Below are positions 24,601 through 39,600 of a DNA stretch of 64,000 nt, one piece after another. The DNA is taken from contig JAKSXM010000246.1 in assembly GCA_022575985.1 (NCBI GenBank), positions 11,984,001-12,048,000 of the forward strand, read 5' to 3'. This stretch comes from Anagrus nilaparvatae (lineage: Eukaryota > Arthropoda > Insecta > Hymenoptera > Mymaridae). The notes under the pieces are model-generated. The model was given only the letters and a program-made list of their open reading frames with translations. It was not told where the DNA came from and did not search any database. Position 1 is the stretch's first letter, and every line of letters begins with the position of its first letter. Both the position numbers and the translations under genes were made by a program.

Positions 24601-27600
24601 CTCTAGATTGAATTGCGCTGTAGGAATAAAAATATTTAATGAAGTATAAAAAATCTTACTTGTTATAAAAAAATTTTTAATATTTTCGTTTAGTTAATTT
24701 TTGTAACTAAAATATTAAAGTGCCCTTAGCAACCAGTTGCCATGAGCCAGTAATTTTTAGGTTATGCAGAATTTCAATAAATACAGGGTGTCTGAATATA
24801 TGCATAATCTGAAAATGTATAAACAAATTTTTGAATAATTTTTTGTTTTTTTATTACTGGGGCCGGATGCTTAAGTGATTGTATGGTCTATAGCAGGTAT
24901 ATGCAAATTAAAGAAGGTCCTATATGGTCCTATACATATTTGTTCAACTATCTGCATTGGAAAATATAGATCATATTGGTGATCACAGAATGCAACACAG
25001 ATACCATTTGCATTGGCGTATGTCATATACGCGTTTTTTATTTTTCGTTTAGAAATAACATAGGTTAAGTTTATTGAATATTAATAATTTTATAGAAATT
25101 AAGTATTAGGCTGCACATTTAAGCAATACCCTATACAAATTTTTTAGCATCCTGTCCCCGTGAAAATTAAATATGACAGTAATTACTAATTAAAATAGTT
25201 TTAAAAAAAACAAGTCGTAGGGGGAACAGTGACATCATCTTGACACTTAATTTATTTGATTAATTGTTTCTCTGGTTAAATATTGTTTAAATAAAAAATT
25301 AAAAAATACTTATTAAATATTTAATGCAAGATACAAAACCAAAAAAATAGAATTTAAAAATTTTTATTACTCAAAAACTCTATTTATGAACCTCTCATAC
25401 AAATTTAAGTCACCTTGTATATAAATAAAATGTAACAAAATTTATAATGTCATTTTGCAAAGATATACACAATGTAATATTATACAATATCAGTTGAAAG
25501 ATATTGGTATATATTATCAATAATATTGTATAATTTTTATTATCTATATATATATATATATATATAAATTAAGATAAATGTGTATACAAATATTAGATAA
25601 TGAGTACAATATAAATTTTAATCAAAATTTTAATTGAAAGTAAATAAATTCATATTTATATATATTTATATATATTTAGAACAATTATTTTAAATTAAGG
25701 ATTCATTCATCCAATTATTCAAAAGAGGTTATTTATTTTATTACTTTATTGCAAAAGTAAAGATATATATTTGTATATGAATACCTGTATATATTTTTCT
25801 GAATTTAAAATAAGGGTATAGGTCAAAATTTTTTAGAATTATTATTTATTTTCTAACAACTAATTTATGGTGTCTAATTTGAGATTCTGGTACAATTTTT
25901 AGTTTATCTCAAAATGCTCGAATTACTCAAATTTAATGGAGAAAACTAAGAAAACAGGTTTCCTATATACTAAATGGGCAGCACGCACATAATTAAAAAC
26001 TTTGATCCCATTTTGGACTTTTAATAAATGGTAAAAATGGATCATTTTCCTAAGTTTTAGTCGAAGTTTTCAGCAAATTTCATCACAAAACTGATTTCCT
26101 GTAAAAAATTGATTTATTCATAATTTTTAAACTTAAAATACGCCAAGCACCTTAAAAATGGGTATTTAGAACTTTGGCCCCTTATAAACTTTTAATCGGG
26201 TATACAAAACGGACCTTTTCCCGAAAATTCATCAAACCATATAAATTGTCCAAGGTTTTTCCAAAAAAAATTTGTTAAAACTGAATTTATTTTAAGATAA
26301 ATATTTCCCGACCAGAAATTTAATATGGCATTAACGTGGCCCTCGTACGGCAAATACCTAATTTTGCGTAGATTTTTATTCGTATTCCAGAAACCAAAAA
26401 TCTAAAAAAGTCAATAAAACACAAATTGAACCAATAAAACTAATACGAACCACTTAATTTACATATAATTTAAATCATACCATATAAAATGCATATTTAT
26501 GTAATAAATTCATAATTTAAAATAATAAAAAAGTAATTCAAACAAACGAGCGAATAAATATAATAAAGTTTAATATTATGAAAATTCTAATTAAACTGTA
26601 TGATGAAAATTTATAATGTACTAAAATTTTAGAGTTTTAATAATTTACATTATAATTATACACCTGGTGATATTACACTACAACACAGCTTATTATAAAC
26701 AACCTACAAAATGTATAACAATTATTTAACTTCAAGTTTTATTTCAAATGTTTATTTCCATGTAAATTAATATTTTAAAGCTTTTTGTAAAATTACAAAA
26801 ATTTTTTGAATTATTTCAGTTTTAATTAAATATATTAAAATATAAAATCTACAGTATTCATCAAGGTTGAAGTAATAAAAATATATTAAAAAATGTAGGA
26901 TATTATTTTATTTTATTTAATCAGTTGTTTAATTTATAAAAATAAAATATTTTAATTAACATTTATATTATAAAGCAAGTAAATTTAATTTTTTGATTTG
27001 TTGAAGTTTTATTACTTTTTTAATTCTGTGAATTTTAATTTTAATATTTTTGGTAATTTAATCCTGTTTTTTGTAATTCAGACTTGTTAATTTAATTCAA
27101 TTTTTGATATAATTAAATTACAATCCTATAAAATGATGAATTGTGATCTGGGTCATATTTATTTTTTTGACCAAAGCTCATACATGCAATTTTTGAGTCA
27201 CTGGAAAATAAAAATATTTTTTATTTACTGTAAATGAATACGTGCTTTTAGCCACTAAAAAAATCTTATGTGCAAAAATAATAGAATCATTAGAAAAATA
27301 TGACGGTCACACCAACAAGTACCGTCATGACTAATCTTAGAGTTCTTAAATGATTCACTGAAACGGAAACAACATAAAAAAATAGGCGGGGGAAACTAAA
27401 TTATTTTAAAAAATTGTGATTTTATCAACCTCAGTAAACTTTTTTAAAATAATTATTTTCATTTTCTTTTCTAAACAAATACATTGTTTACATTATTCAA
27501 ATTACACGTTATAAAAAATTATCGATTTCTGCGCTGTTATTATTTAACTCTATAATTTTTTTTCAAAATGTAACAACATTATTAAAATTACATAACTTTT

Positions 27601-30600
27601 TTTAAAAGTTTTTACGAACTTTAGTTGTGTAATAATTTTTATGGCTTTGATCGTACGTGTAAGATAAATTTTTTTAATTATTGGTAAAATTATTTACTTT
27701 CTTTATTATCTTGGGTAATTAGCATAATAAAGGGCGTAATAACATTTCGTTTATTCGCATATACTCAAAAAATATATGCAGTTTTTTAAAAATTCTTTTT
27801 ATGGAGCTATAATAATAACAATAATATAACAGTTAACCTTAATCTTGCTAATAAATTTGGAGAAAAAAATTTTTTTGCCAATAATTTTCTACTGTTATTA
27901 TCTTAACTCTCCCATTTGCAAAAAAAAAGGGGATCGTTTTTTTTTTATTATGATAAATAATCATTAAAAAAAAAGAGAGTTTAGTCTGGTTTAGTAACCC
28001 CTTATGAAATGGATGCTATAATTTTTATTATTGTTCTTTTATTTGGTTTTTTTTTGTTTTGCATTTTTATTGATAAAAAAGTAAATTAAATAGAAAATTT
28101 TTTAATATTCTGATAATGTCAAGGACGTATTTTTTTTTTGTATTTTTTTAATTAATTGTTGAATTAAAAGTTTTAATGAGGAATAATAAATACACTGTTG
28201 AATTGGTGTTATTGAAAATTTATTTAAAAAAATTTTTTTCTAAAATTAGTTTTGATTTTAAAATTTTTGGTTCAGCACGGGCTCGAGTGATATATATGTG
28301 ATCATAATAGTTTTTAAAGTTTTTCGTCTACAGAATTTATGATATTATTGGCCTGCCCAAGGCCTGCCTTGGTGCAGGAGCGTCGAAAATTTTGAGCCAA
28401 ATTTTACGCCTGGAGGGAAAAATAGCATGTCAAAATTTTGTGGCCAAAAATGTAAAGAAATTTCAAGTCACACAGAGTGCTGATTAAAAAAATTTATTTT
28501 TCTTGTCACTGACAACCAAAAAAAAAAATTCCCCAAATCGTAATTTACGACAGTGATTCTTACTCGGCTTCGCCTTGGATGGAGATTTAAGAATGATTTT
28601 TGCCACGAATTTGAACCAATTATCATTTCTCATCTAAAAAGTAAATTTTCGTCTACTAAAATCACCTTAAAAATTCAAAATAAGCAGTCTAGCAGTATAA
28701 ACTAATAAAAACAAATTCTTTAATTACTAAAATGTCCTCAAATTATAAAGTAAAAAAAAGTTTCTTGTAAAGTACATAACGAGAGTACACTTGAAAAAAA
28801 AAGCATACAGAGAACTTAAAAGTCGTTGAGAGAAAGTCGAGTATTAAGTGTAAGCTCAAATGAAAATTGCTCTACCTTTGGTAAAAGACTCTAGGAAATC
28901 TCATAAATTCTTATTTAATCCTGTTTATAATAAATCAAAGCCCTAAAACACAATTATGTAACCTATTAACGTTTTTTTTTTAGAAAAAATTATTTTTTTA
29001 TAATTAGTACAGAAATTTAAACAAGTTTTGTTAATTGTTGAACTTAAAAAAAGCATAGTTTTTTTCTATTCGTTTATTTTCTTTTTTTAGAATGAAAATT
29101 TTATTCTTGTAATTGTGTTATCAAGAAGGAAAAAATTAAATGCAATTAGTTTTAAAAAAAGTACACTGAGAAGAAATTTTAGTTTACTACACTGAAAAAA
29201 AAATCAGTTGCCGAAATTTCCCGTCACTAGAATTTCAATTATGGCACCAGATTTTAACCTTAAAAAATACCTGAATTTCAAAAATGAAAATATTTACCAG
29301 AATTTTTCATCAAAAACTCTCGATCAAACTTAAAAAAAAAAAAAATTGAAAAACATAAAATATTACTTTATTCAGTACTCTGAATAATATGAAATAATTT
29401 AAATAACCGCACATTATTATGTACGATATAAATTCATTATAACTTATATTGAATATTAATGTAAGATGTCTTACTTCTACTCGAGCTTCTACTACTACTA
29501 CTACGTTATAATATATGCGAATGAACAATGGAAAATTTTTTTTTAAATTAAAAGTACTTACTTACTCATAAAATGAATTATTAAATACATTAATTTCTCT
29601 TATCATGTACCTAGAAAATTTAATTGTCAACTTTTTAAAAATTTTAAACTTTTTAATTTTTATAATTTCATTAGATTTATTATTTTATCTGTTGCACGTT
29701 CAAAAGTTTTTTATTTTTTTTAATTTGTCTTTTTACAAATAATTTAGAGAAAAGTTTTTATATATTTTATTTTATACTTGCTGCAGGACAATTTTTTTCT
29801 CCAAATTTTTTAAATTTTGCTTTATTTTATTTCAAATTTTTTTAAAGATTTTACTAAATGTCCAAAATGATTAAAAAAGCGTTAAAAAAGTTTCATACCA
29901 AGTATATAAAATGTTATATCCTAACTTTATTTTATTAAAATATTTACGCGTTATACTTGAATATCCTAAGGCGTATTGTATCCATGAGTTTTGATTGAAA
30001 ATCATAATCCGTCTATATAACACAATTTTAGATTCACTCGAGGCAAATAACACGAAAAATAATATCAATTTTTTTATAAAAAGAAAATCGTTTCAGGAAT
30101 ATTTTGGGTAAATTAAACAAATAAAAATCAAAAAATGATTTTGTTGTGGACATTTGTGGACGTAAGTCCTGGGTGAATAAAATTGGGTGGTTTTTTGGTC
30201 TGCTAAAACTGAATCCGGGATCCAATTTGGCCTAAAATTTAATTATTGATAATACAAATTAATGCAAAACTGGCCTTAATTTAAGAGCTAAAGCTAACAA
30301 TTTTCAAAATTTTAAAAAGGGACCAAATAAATTTTATCTAATTTGGCCTGCCAAACCGGAATTTTCTATTTTTGAACTAATCAGATTAATTCTAAACAAT
30401 ATTTAGACATCGTTTAAAATCTTCATTTCAGCCCATATTTGGTAATGATTTGTTAAGTACAAGAAACTGGTAATTTTACAGGCGAAATCAACTAGAGATT
30501 CGTGTTTAGCATATCCAAAAACATAATATCACACATGAATTTCATCGATTTTTCGCAACAATTTGTAAACAGTTAAATATTTTTTAAACAATTAATCTAT

Positions 30601-33600
30601 TGTCTTCAAAAATAGAAAATTCGGGTTTGGCAGGTCAAATGACATAAAATTTATTTGGTTCCTTTAAATTGTCTGCTTCAGCCCTTAAATTATGGTCAAT
30701 TTTACAATCATCGGTTGTAACAATAAATTAATCTGCGAGTCTTAGGTGAAAATAGGCCCCGGATTCGGTTTTAAAAAATCAAAAAGCATGAATACCACCC
30801 ACTTTTATCCACTCAGGACTTACGTCTACGAAAGGTCCTCTGGGGTGGCTTGACTAATAAGAGCGTGGTTTAAATTTAAAAGAAAAAGGAATTTTGAACC
30901 TGTACGAACTCTAAAAAACAATAGTATTTGACCTCTTTCAATCTGATTTTTCTGGGTTTTGTTTAAAATTTTAAAAACATTCAATTAAATTATAAAAAAG
31001 TAAAATATGTTCAGATTATTTGAATTTTTAAACAATTCAACAAAATTTTAATCTCAGCAATTTCACCAAAAAATAAAAATTTCAAAATTTTCATTTTATT
31101 TATCAAAAAAAAAATAATAAAAACGTCTAAAATAATTATCTATGCTCTATAAAGCTAAAAAATTAATTTAAGAAAAATCAATAACTTTTTTTTCCAAAAA
31201 TAAACATTAAAAAAAGAAAAAAATTGATTTACACTAAATTATTTTAGTATAAAAATGTCTTTCATAATAAATACTAAATGGTTTGTCGTTTAACTTTTTG
31301 AATATCATGAATATTAAATTTATTTAAATTTTCTCCACACACATACACACAAATACACGTATAAAATAAAATTTAAAAACTCTATTGCGGATATACACGC
31401 AAAAAATATAATTCAGTCAATAAATTTTCGTTGATTTAAAAAAAAAAAAAAAATTTAATGACAAATTTTATATTTTTTAAAAAAAGTAAATAAGCAAATT
31501 TCAAATAAACACTAAAATTTTATTTTTAAAAATTTGCATAATAAAAAAAAAGGGAGGTCAAGAAGTCAAAGTATAAAAAAAATAACAAATTTTTATCTCG
31601 ATAAAAACATCGAAACAAAATGCTCTTTTTTTTTGCTCGAGTAAAAGAAACAGACAAAAAAAAATCTAATCTTTATCCAGGGAATACTTTCGCCTTTTTT
31701 TTTGTCTTATCTTAAAAAAAAAAACAGTTTCTTTATTTCCAACCACACTAAAAATTACAGTACAGCAAAAAAAAGTGATAAGATTTATTTAAATATTTTT
31801 TAATAAGTAAAATGCATACAATAATAATAAAATGACAATTTATAAAACTTTTTTTATGTTACAAGTAGGACAGAGGAAGTAAAAATTTATAATATCGTTT
31901 TTATTCACATACACATTTATATATTGTGTATGGTTTAGTTTTTTTATAAAATAAATAATCAAAATGCCCTAAATCAAATGTAATTATTATGTCGATAATA
32001 TTGTAACAATAAAAAATTTTTTCTGTGTATACTCGAATAAGGTAATTTCAGGAAATAATTTATTTTATTTACAGTTGTTTTGTTCGATTTGTAATTTAGA
32101 GTTACAATTTTATTATATATTATAGTTTTTTCATTTTTTAGGTTTTGGATTATTTAGTTTTGAATTTTGTTGGCATATTTAGATTTTAAACCTAATGTGG
32201 CCCTAAAATATACCAAATTTTTTTATTTACTCGGGTATATATTAAATTACTGTAAAATAATTTAAATTACAATAAAACTATACAACTTTTGCAAAAACCA
32301 AATAATTTAGAAATTACACTCATGAATTAACCCACATACACAATAAAAAATGTCAAGCATAATATTTTATCTAAAAAATATAAAATTACAATTTTAATAA
32401 TGTATGAAAAAATAAATAAAAATTAAAATGATAAAAATAAAATAAAATGAGTAAATATCACATTCTATAAAAGAGTTAAAACAGACAAAGAAAAAAAAAA
32501 TATAGGTCATTATTTATGCGATTAAACCAAAAATTATATTTTATTAATTAAAAATAGTTTATTAATAATAAAGACAAAAATATATATTTTATTTATTATA
32601 ACCAGGTCATATATTTTAAAAATATATATAAAAAATTTTCTTATTATTTGAATTTCTCTATTATTTATAACTAGGCCAAAAATGATAAGTAATTTTAAAA
32701 TAAACTTAATAATAACAAAAAAAACTTATTTTTCAGGTGGGCGATAGAGATACCTTGACTTCAGTAGCAGCACGTTTTGATACAACACCATCGGAGCTTA
32801 GAATTTTAAATCGTTTAAATAGTACATTTATATATCCTGGTCAACAATTATGGGTACCACCTAAAAAAGAAAATAAATTAGATGACTCAAGTTCTGATAA
32901 TACTAATAATGATCAAGAAAATCAAGATGATTTACCAACTGAAGAAAAAGGTAAATTTTACTGATTATTGTTTTTTTAATTGGGTTATATTTATTAAAGG
33001 TGTCTAATAGTTTTCATTGAGCTTGGTTGGTAAAATTGATACATTCAATACCCTGATTTTTGCAAATTCAGAGGTTACCTTAAACTTATTAGAATTATTT
33101 AAGAAAATCAGCTGTTTTTATTAAGCTAAATCCATAAAAATATTCAATATTTTAAAATCTGATTTTATCGCCATCCATAAAATTAACAACGAAGAAGCAC
33201 TTCAGTCATTTTTATTGTCATGTTAGCTCCTTTATTCAACAAAATTTTTACTCCTTTTTGTAAAACTGCTGGATGTAATAATGAATTGAAGTTCTGGAGA
33301 CTGTTTTCTTAAAAGTTAATCAGTATCTTCAGCCAAAGCTTCTGTAAGTTATTCAATCCGCTGATTTTCTGGAATACTTTATTTTATCATAATTACAAAT
33401 GAAATTTTAATGACTTTGGAAGTGAATCAAATAATTTGTTTATTAGTTCTTTGTTTTTTAATTTTATACATTTGGGTTCTCTCCTAAGGTCCATCATGAT
33501 AGGAATCTTACTTATTTTTAATTGCTATATAAATATAAAGGTGTGTATCGAGTAGTACTTGACATCAAGGCGTTAAATTAAAAAGAATCCTTCTGTACAC

Positions 33601-36600
33601 TTGACATTGATTAAAACAATTGCGATGTTCATACATGGTGATGTTTCAAGAATCTGGGTATCAGTCTGATATACTATATATCAGACATTTTATAATTGCA
33701 AAAAAATTTCTACCGCGTGATGTACATCAGTGTACTTTCAATTTTCAATATTAAGTCTGCTTTTTTAACGCATGCGTATTACTTACTATTTTCTCTCTTG
33801 CTTACACTCGTTATTATTATTACGTTGTTTTTTTTTGCGATGAATGTAAAGTGTAAACAAATAAAGACTGACAACGTGTGTATTAAAAAACGTCAGACTT
33901 TTTTGTGACTTTTTTTTTATCGATCGCATTTGTTCTTGTCTATTTTATAATATATTATGGGATATTACACCTTATAAAAAATAATGTTCGGTAATTTCAA
34001 AGAACATTAAAATCTTTTTCAAGTTACTAAATTTTTAATTTTTATTTTATATAGATTTACTGGATAATCTTCGACCAGTTTCACCAAAACCAGGTCATTT
34101 AGAACGTGTAAAAAGTCCGTTAGGAAGTGCCAATAGCCATCATTCACTAAAAGAAAGGTTTTTAAAAATTCATGTACGGCATATCACAGATGGACAGGTT
34201 AGTGAACATTATAATTTTTAATTAATTCTAATAATATGAAATTTACTAATGAAATTTATCTACTTAGGGAGTTGTTAGCGGAGTACTACTTGTCACACCT
34301 AATGCAGTAATGTTTGATCCCAATGTGTCGGATCCTCTTGTTATTGAACATGGACCAGAATCATATGGAGTTATTGCTCCAATGGAATTTATAGTCAATG
34401 CAGCAATATATTTTGATATAGCTCATATGCGAGTTGGACACACAACAGCAAGTCCTTTAGAAAAAAAACCAGAAATTTATTATATGAAAAAACCTTCACC
34501 TCCTCCTGAAGAAACAAAAATAGTTCAATCTCCAGGTAAAGATGAAAGTTTTCCAGAGTTAACTGTTGATGACAGTGAAAGCTTATGCAGTTGCGCCGAA
34601 AGGGAAGGCGATGCTTTTCCAAAAGCTTTTGAAAAAGATCTCATTACACCTCAAAATTCTCAAAATTCTGTAATTATTTAATTTTTAAATTTAATTTTAA
34701 TTTTAAAAATAAAAAACGTTTTTTATTAATTTATTTCTACTGTATTTTAGGATGACAATTCAACCAAAGACAAAATTGAAGAAAAGGATGAACATTCTTT
34801 AAATGAAGATGCAGGTGGTGGTCAAGCTTCCCGGACACTTGAAGAGCGAAGGCGGTCTATGCTAGATCATCATTGGGCAGTTCCCAGTAAAGACAGATGC
34901 TCATTTTCCGTTGATGATGAGCAGCAAGATTCTTTGAATTCTGATAAGGTAAGTTATAAATTTATATTAGTTTTATTTATGTAAATAAAATAAATAAACA
35001 ATATGCCAATAGGCTGAGTCATCAAAATCCAATGCTATTCCTGAAGACGAAGAAGCATCTCTAGTCAAACAATCGTGTCATGATTCAGGTATAGACATTC
35101 GTGACCCTAATCTTCCTCTTCCAGTAGTGCAACAAATTACAGCAAAGAAAGTTTATACAGATGCTGATATTGTTTTATCTACAGATTGGGTGCCACCTAT
35201 AACAATTATACCTACAAATGTTACTACTAGTTTATTAGATACAGAAGCTCCTATTAATGGCAGAAAAAAAGCTAGTTCAGTTTCCTTTAGTTTAGATAGT
35301 AACAACGAAGAACAAGAAAAGGAAGATGATCACAAAGATGAAGACAAACAAGAATCACGTAAAAATAAGGTATTTTTTTTACTTAGTACTTTTTCAATCA
35401 GATTTCAAATAATTTTAATTTGTTCATTCTCTGTTATATATTATTTTAGATGATAAAAAGACTCTCTTATCCACTTTCTTGGATGGAAGGTTTGACAGGT
35501 GATAATAAAGATGATGAGGGTAAGCCTCCTTCAGATAAAATGTCAAGTTTGCCCAGTAGTGCAGATAGTCATCATTCCTCAGTTTTTAGTAAAGTTTTCT
35601 CCAGGTAATATTTCTTTTTAATTTTAAAATGTTTTTTATTTACTAATTTTATTTATCAAATATTTAACTAATAAAAGAGTTTTTTTTTTTTTAATATTTT
35701 ATAAAAATTTGCTGCTGACAAAGCTTTATTACAGGCTGTGCTCAGCAGTAGAAGATTATTTAAACGATCTTTTTTAACAAAGCATGAGTTTATTAATGCA
35801 TTTTTATACTAACATTCATGTTTAAATTTTTTAAGGTGAATTGAAAAATTAAACTACATTTGAAAAAAATAGCTTTTTTTGCTTTTAAAATTAGCAAAAG
35901 TTGCATTTATATATGCACTACTAAATATTTAATCGCTTTATTTAATATATATTAATTAAAAATTTTTTTTTTATTTCATTTTTTTACTAACATTAAATCA
36001 TTAAATGCTTATTATATAAAAAGCTCTCCAATCAACTTGGTGAGTGACTTTAGTTCGGGCCTGTTCGCAAAAACACCAAGCGAAGAGAGTAGCGGTAAAG
36101 CTGGTAGTACACCTCCACTTACCGCTTCATCTCTTTCTCAAGATTCGACAAACCCTCAATTCTCTCCAGGTTTATATATAAATGGGTGAGTTTAGATGGT
36201 CCATAAAAAAAAGCATCCATTATAAACCAATCAAATTTTTGGCTGTTTATTTTATGTGTAGCTGGTCACAATTCTATACTCTTAAAAAATAAACAATATA
36301 CACGAAAAAATGTTTAGAAGCTAATGTTTTAAATCCTTTCTCAGATTTATTTTAGTACAAAATGAAACTGAATTTTTTTTTAAATTATATGTGATTATTA
36401 ACAGTTGTTTCCTAGTCAACAAATAAAGACTCGAACAATTTCAAAACTACATCATCTTGCCTTATCAGATTAATATTATCAGCATGGATTCAAAGCTTAT
36501 TAAAAAAAATTTTGCTTGAGCTTTAATAAATAATATATAACATATGTTCGCAATTTCACTTTATTTAAAATATAATAAATTGCACAGTAAAAACAAGGTT

Positions 36601-39600
36601 ATATAAAATTTCCTCTATATTATTTTCACCCAAATTATTACTTTTAATGTTGCTAGTAAATAAATTAATTTAAATTAAATTTTATTTCAACAAATTAAAA
36701 TATTCTTATTTTTTTTAGGCGCTCGTCAATAGGTACTTTTATTAGACAACAGCCATTAAATTCATCAGGAAGTAGCAGTGTGGATAGTGGACGAGGCAGT
36801 AAAAATTCAACGGCACCACCTCGTTTAGATTATCGTAGTATGGTGTCTGTTGATGATATGCCTGAACTTTTTGTTAGCTTTGATAGTAAGTACCCTTTTA
36901 AATTATTTATTTTAAGTAAACTGACAAACTAAATACAAAGATGTTTATGTAATAATAATACGATTTGCAATTAAATTATTAAACTTAATATTTAATTACA
37001 GTTGAAAATAATAGTTAGTATCATGTCTTATTTAAAACTTACTCAAAAATGGTAATCATTAAAAGCATTATGAAACCTGCTGATCAATCAATCAATTTCA
37101 AGCTTTTTTAGCTATCAAACATCATTTTCATTAAATTTTTAAATCATATTTTTAGTTTTTTTTTTAATTCAGCTGACTTCATAGTGCTTAATTATTGAAT
37201 CGAGAATCAAATTATAAAATTGCTCAATCATATTTCTTTTTGGCCCTCTAGTCCAAGCACCTAATTTTCCCGAACTTGAAGGTCTCGGTAGGTTCATAAA
37301 TTGTTAGCTTGCTTTCATGTTATATTTATTTTTGGTTTTTATGTGCATTTGCATTCACTTATTTTCTTTTTGGTTTTCTTTCAAAGATCCTATAAACCTA
37401 CTTGTGTGTAGAAATGTATTCGTATAAAATCATCTGCATATTTAGGTGATACCGTTATACAAATTAATTTTTAAGCAAATATAAAAATTATGATTTAATT
37501 TATATATAATTGAAACAAGGCTTTTTATAGTATTTGATTTTTATAAAGTTACAAACATTATTTTTATAGTGATTAATTTTTTATGATTTAATTGCTACTT
37601 GGCTCTACATAAATTATATAATTTAACAATAATTATATATTGTTTATATGTTTGCTGTTTATTTATCTTAAGTTTAGCAATATAATTTAATTATGTAAAA
37701 ATTGGTTTTTATTTTTGTAGAATTTAAATTAAGAATATTTGAAAATATAAAATTTTTTGTGGCTTGTTTTTTAAAATGAAAATAAACGAAATAAGTAAAT
37801 ATTATTGTTTGTCGAAATTAATATTTTTAAAGACGAATGCATAAATATTAAATTAATTTTCAAATAGTAAAGGATATAATATTTTATTAAAAATATTTTA
37901 TTTATTCAACAGAATTAATACCAAGGCCTGCACGTTTTTGTGAAGATCCTCCATTGTACCTGAGATTAAGAACTGGTAGACCGAAAGATAAAAAAATACC
38001 TTGGTCGACTCCAATAATGAGTTATGGAAAGAAAAAAATTAGACCAGAATATTGGTTCAGTATTCCTCGTAACAGGTAATTTATTTATTTATTTATAATA
38101 AATAAAGGATTGCATTGAATATTAATTTAAAATAAGAGCGGGAAAAACTCACGTGTTTAAAATGTTATGTAAATAAGAATTAATATTTCACGTGATGTTC
38201 AATAAATAAAATGTGCATATGAGAAGAGCCCCTCCTATATGCAATGCCACACTAGCATAATTTTATCATCAGCTAAATGAGTTAACTTTATTACAAAGTC
38301 TCATCATCCTCTCTTTCTAATACCCACCTCTTTTACAATAAATAACATCGCAAATCGTAATATGTGTTTTACTTATTTTAGTGAAGCACTTGCGTTTCAC
38401 ATTGATGTTACTCTCCGATCGTCTCTGCAAATTATTTATTTATTGAGGTCATCGTAGAAAAAATTTGTGCATACTAAAAATATTTAAAATTTTCAAAAAA
38501 CCAAAAAAATAAAAAGCAAATAGCGTAATTTTTATGACTATATAAAATGGCAGAGGTTTTAATACGTAGGAGTTTAAATAATAAACGAGGATATAAATCA
38601 CCAACAATTATCTCGATGTTTATCGCCGATACGTTATCGCAATTACTTTTGTTACTTCTACTGCGTTAGGTTATGTCTCTTCTTTTTTTTTTAATGATAA
38701 TGTAAAATATTTATTAAAGTGTAAATTATAGCGCGCAAAAAAAGAGTTTATTATTATATATTTGGATTACGTGTACTTTTTGAAAATATAATTGCCCAGA
38801 TTTTCTGTATTTTGCTAAAAATAAAAGTTTTAAAATTAATACTTAAAGAAGTAGTTATTTTTTTTTTATGAGTAATAATTATTTAGCGATGGCGCATTTT
38901 TTAAATTATTATGTTCCTGCAGTGGCTAATATAGCCAGGCAAACATTACCATTTGTTACACAGAGGTACAACGCTTCTAACATATATTTTTTTTATTGTT
39001 TTTAAATTATTTTTTTTAATTTTTACAGGGTGGATGATTTATACAGGTTTATTCATGCATGGGTACCATCACTTTATGGTGAATTAGATGAAGATTATTG
39101 GAGAGAACGTGGTTACATATTATCAGATACCGATACAGATTTATCTCCAGAACTGACACCACGTGAATCAGGAGATAATGCTGAAGATGAAAAAAATAAA
39201 GATGGTGATGACATATCTGAATTAACTAGAGAATCTTGGGAGGTAAGATGTTACTTATTTTTTTATTATTTAAATTTAAATTTTTAATATTGTAAAAAAA
39301 AATATGCTACGTTTAAATATGTGCAAAGAAGACTTTTCTTAAAGATGACTCAAGTAAATTGAATAACTCCTAAGTTATAAAGTCTTGATATTATTTTAAA
39401 ACTAAAAATAATTTTTTGGCAAAGATTACAATAATTCTTGGCAAAATGTTTTAAATAAATATCAACTTGTTGTGATAGTCATGCTTTTTAAAAATTGCCT
39501 AATTTTTACTGTAGCATATTTCTTTTTTATATTTTGACATTTAAGTACAAATAAATTAAAATTGCGAAATAATTAAAAAAAAACTGAAAAATATATATCT

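Larger units (their letters stand above)
24211..32736 (+). other. OXR1 intron 4 (8.5 kb)
   Basis: AT-rich non-coding intron splitting the LysM domain. It includes a short-TIR element (24782-25420), a repeat-like block with two related copies near 26000 and 26170, and a fold-back element (30145-30840). A (TA)n run lies at 25549-25565, a CTA run near 29483, and MITE-like ends such as ACACTGAAAAAAA near 29190. Segment 28270-28640 is less AT-rich (GGCCTGCCCAAGGCCTGCC), with no ORF. No gene recognised. Confidence 0.65.

Noticed and set aside
33663..33686. Hairpin GTCTGATAT..ATATCAGAC in an OXR1 intron
   Set aside because: Single short stem without flanking structure; not supportable as a microRNA or regulatory site.
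34395..34622. 75-codon minus-strand ORF
   Set aside because: Antisense shadow of OXR1 exon 7, whose forward frame is clearly the GRAM-like region.
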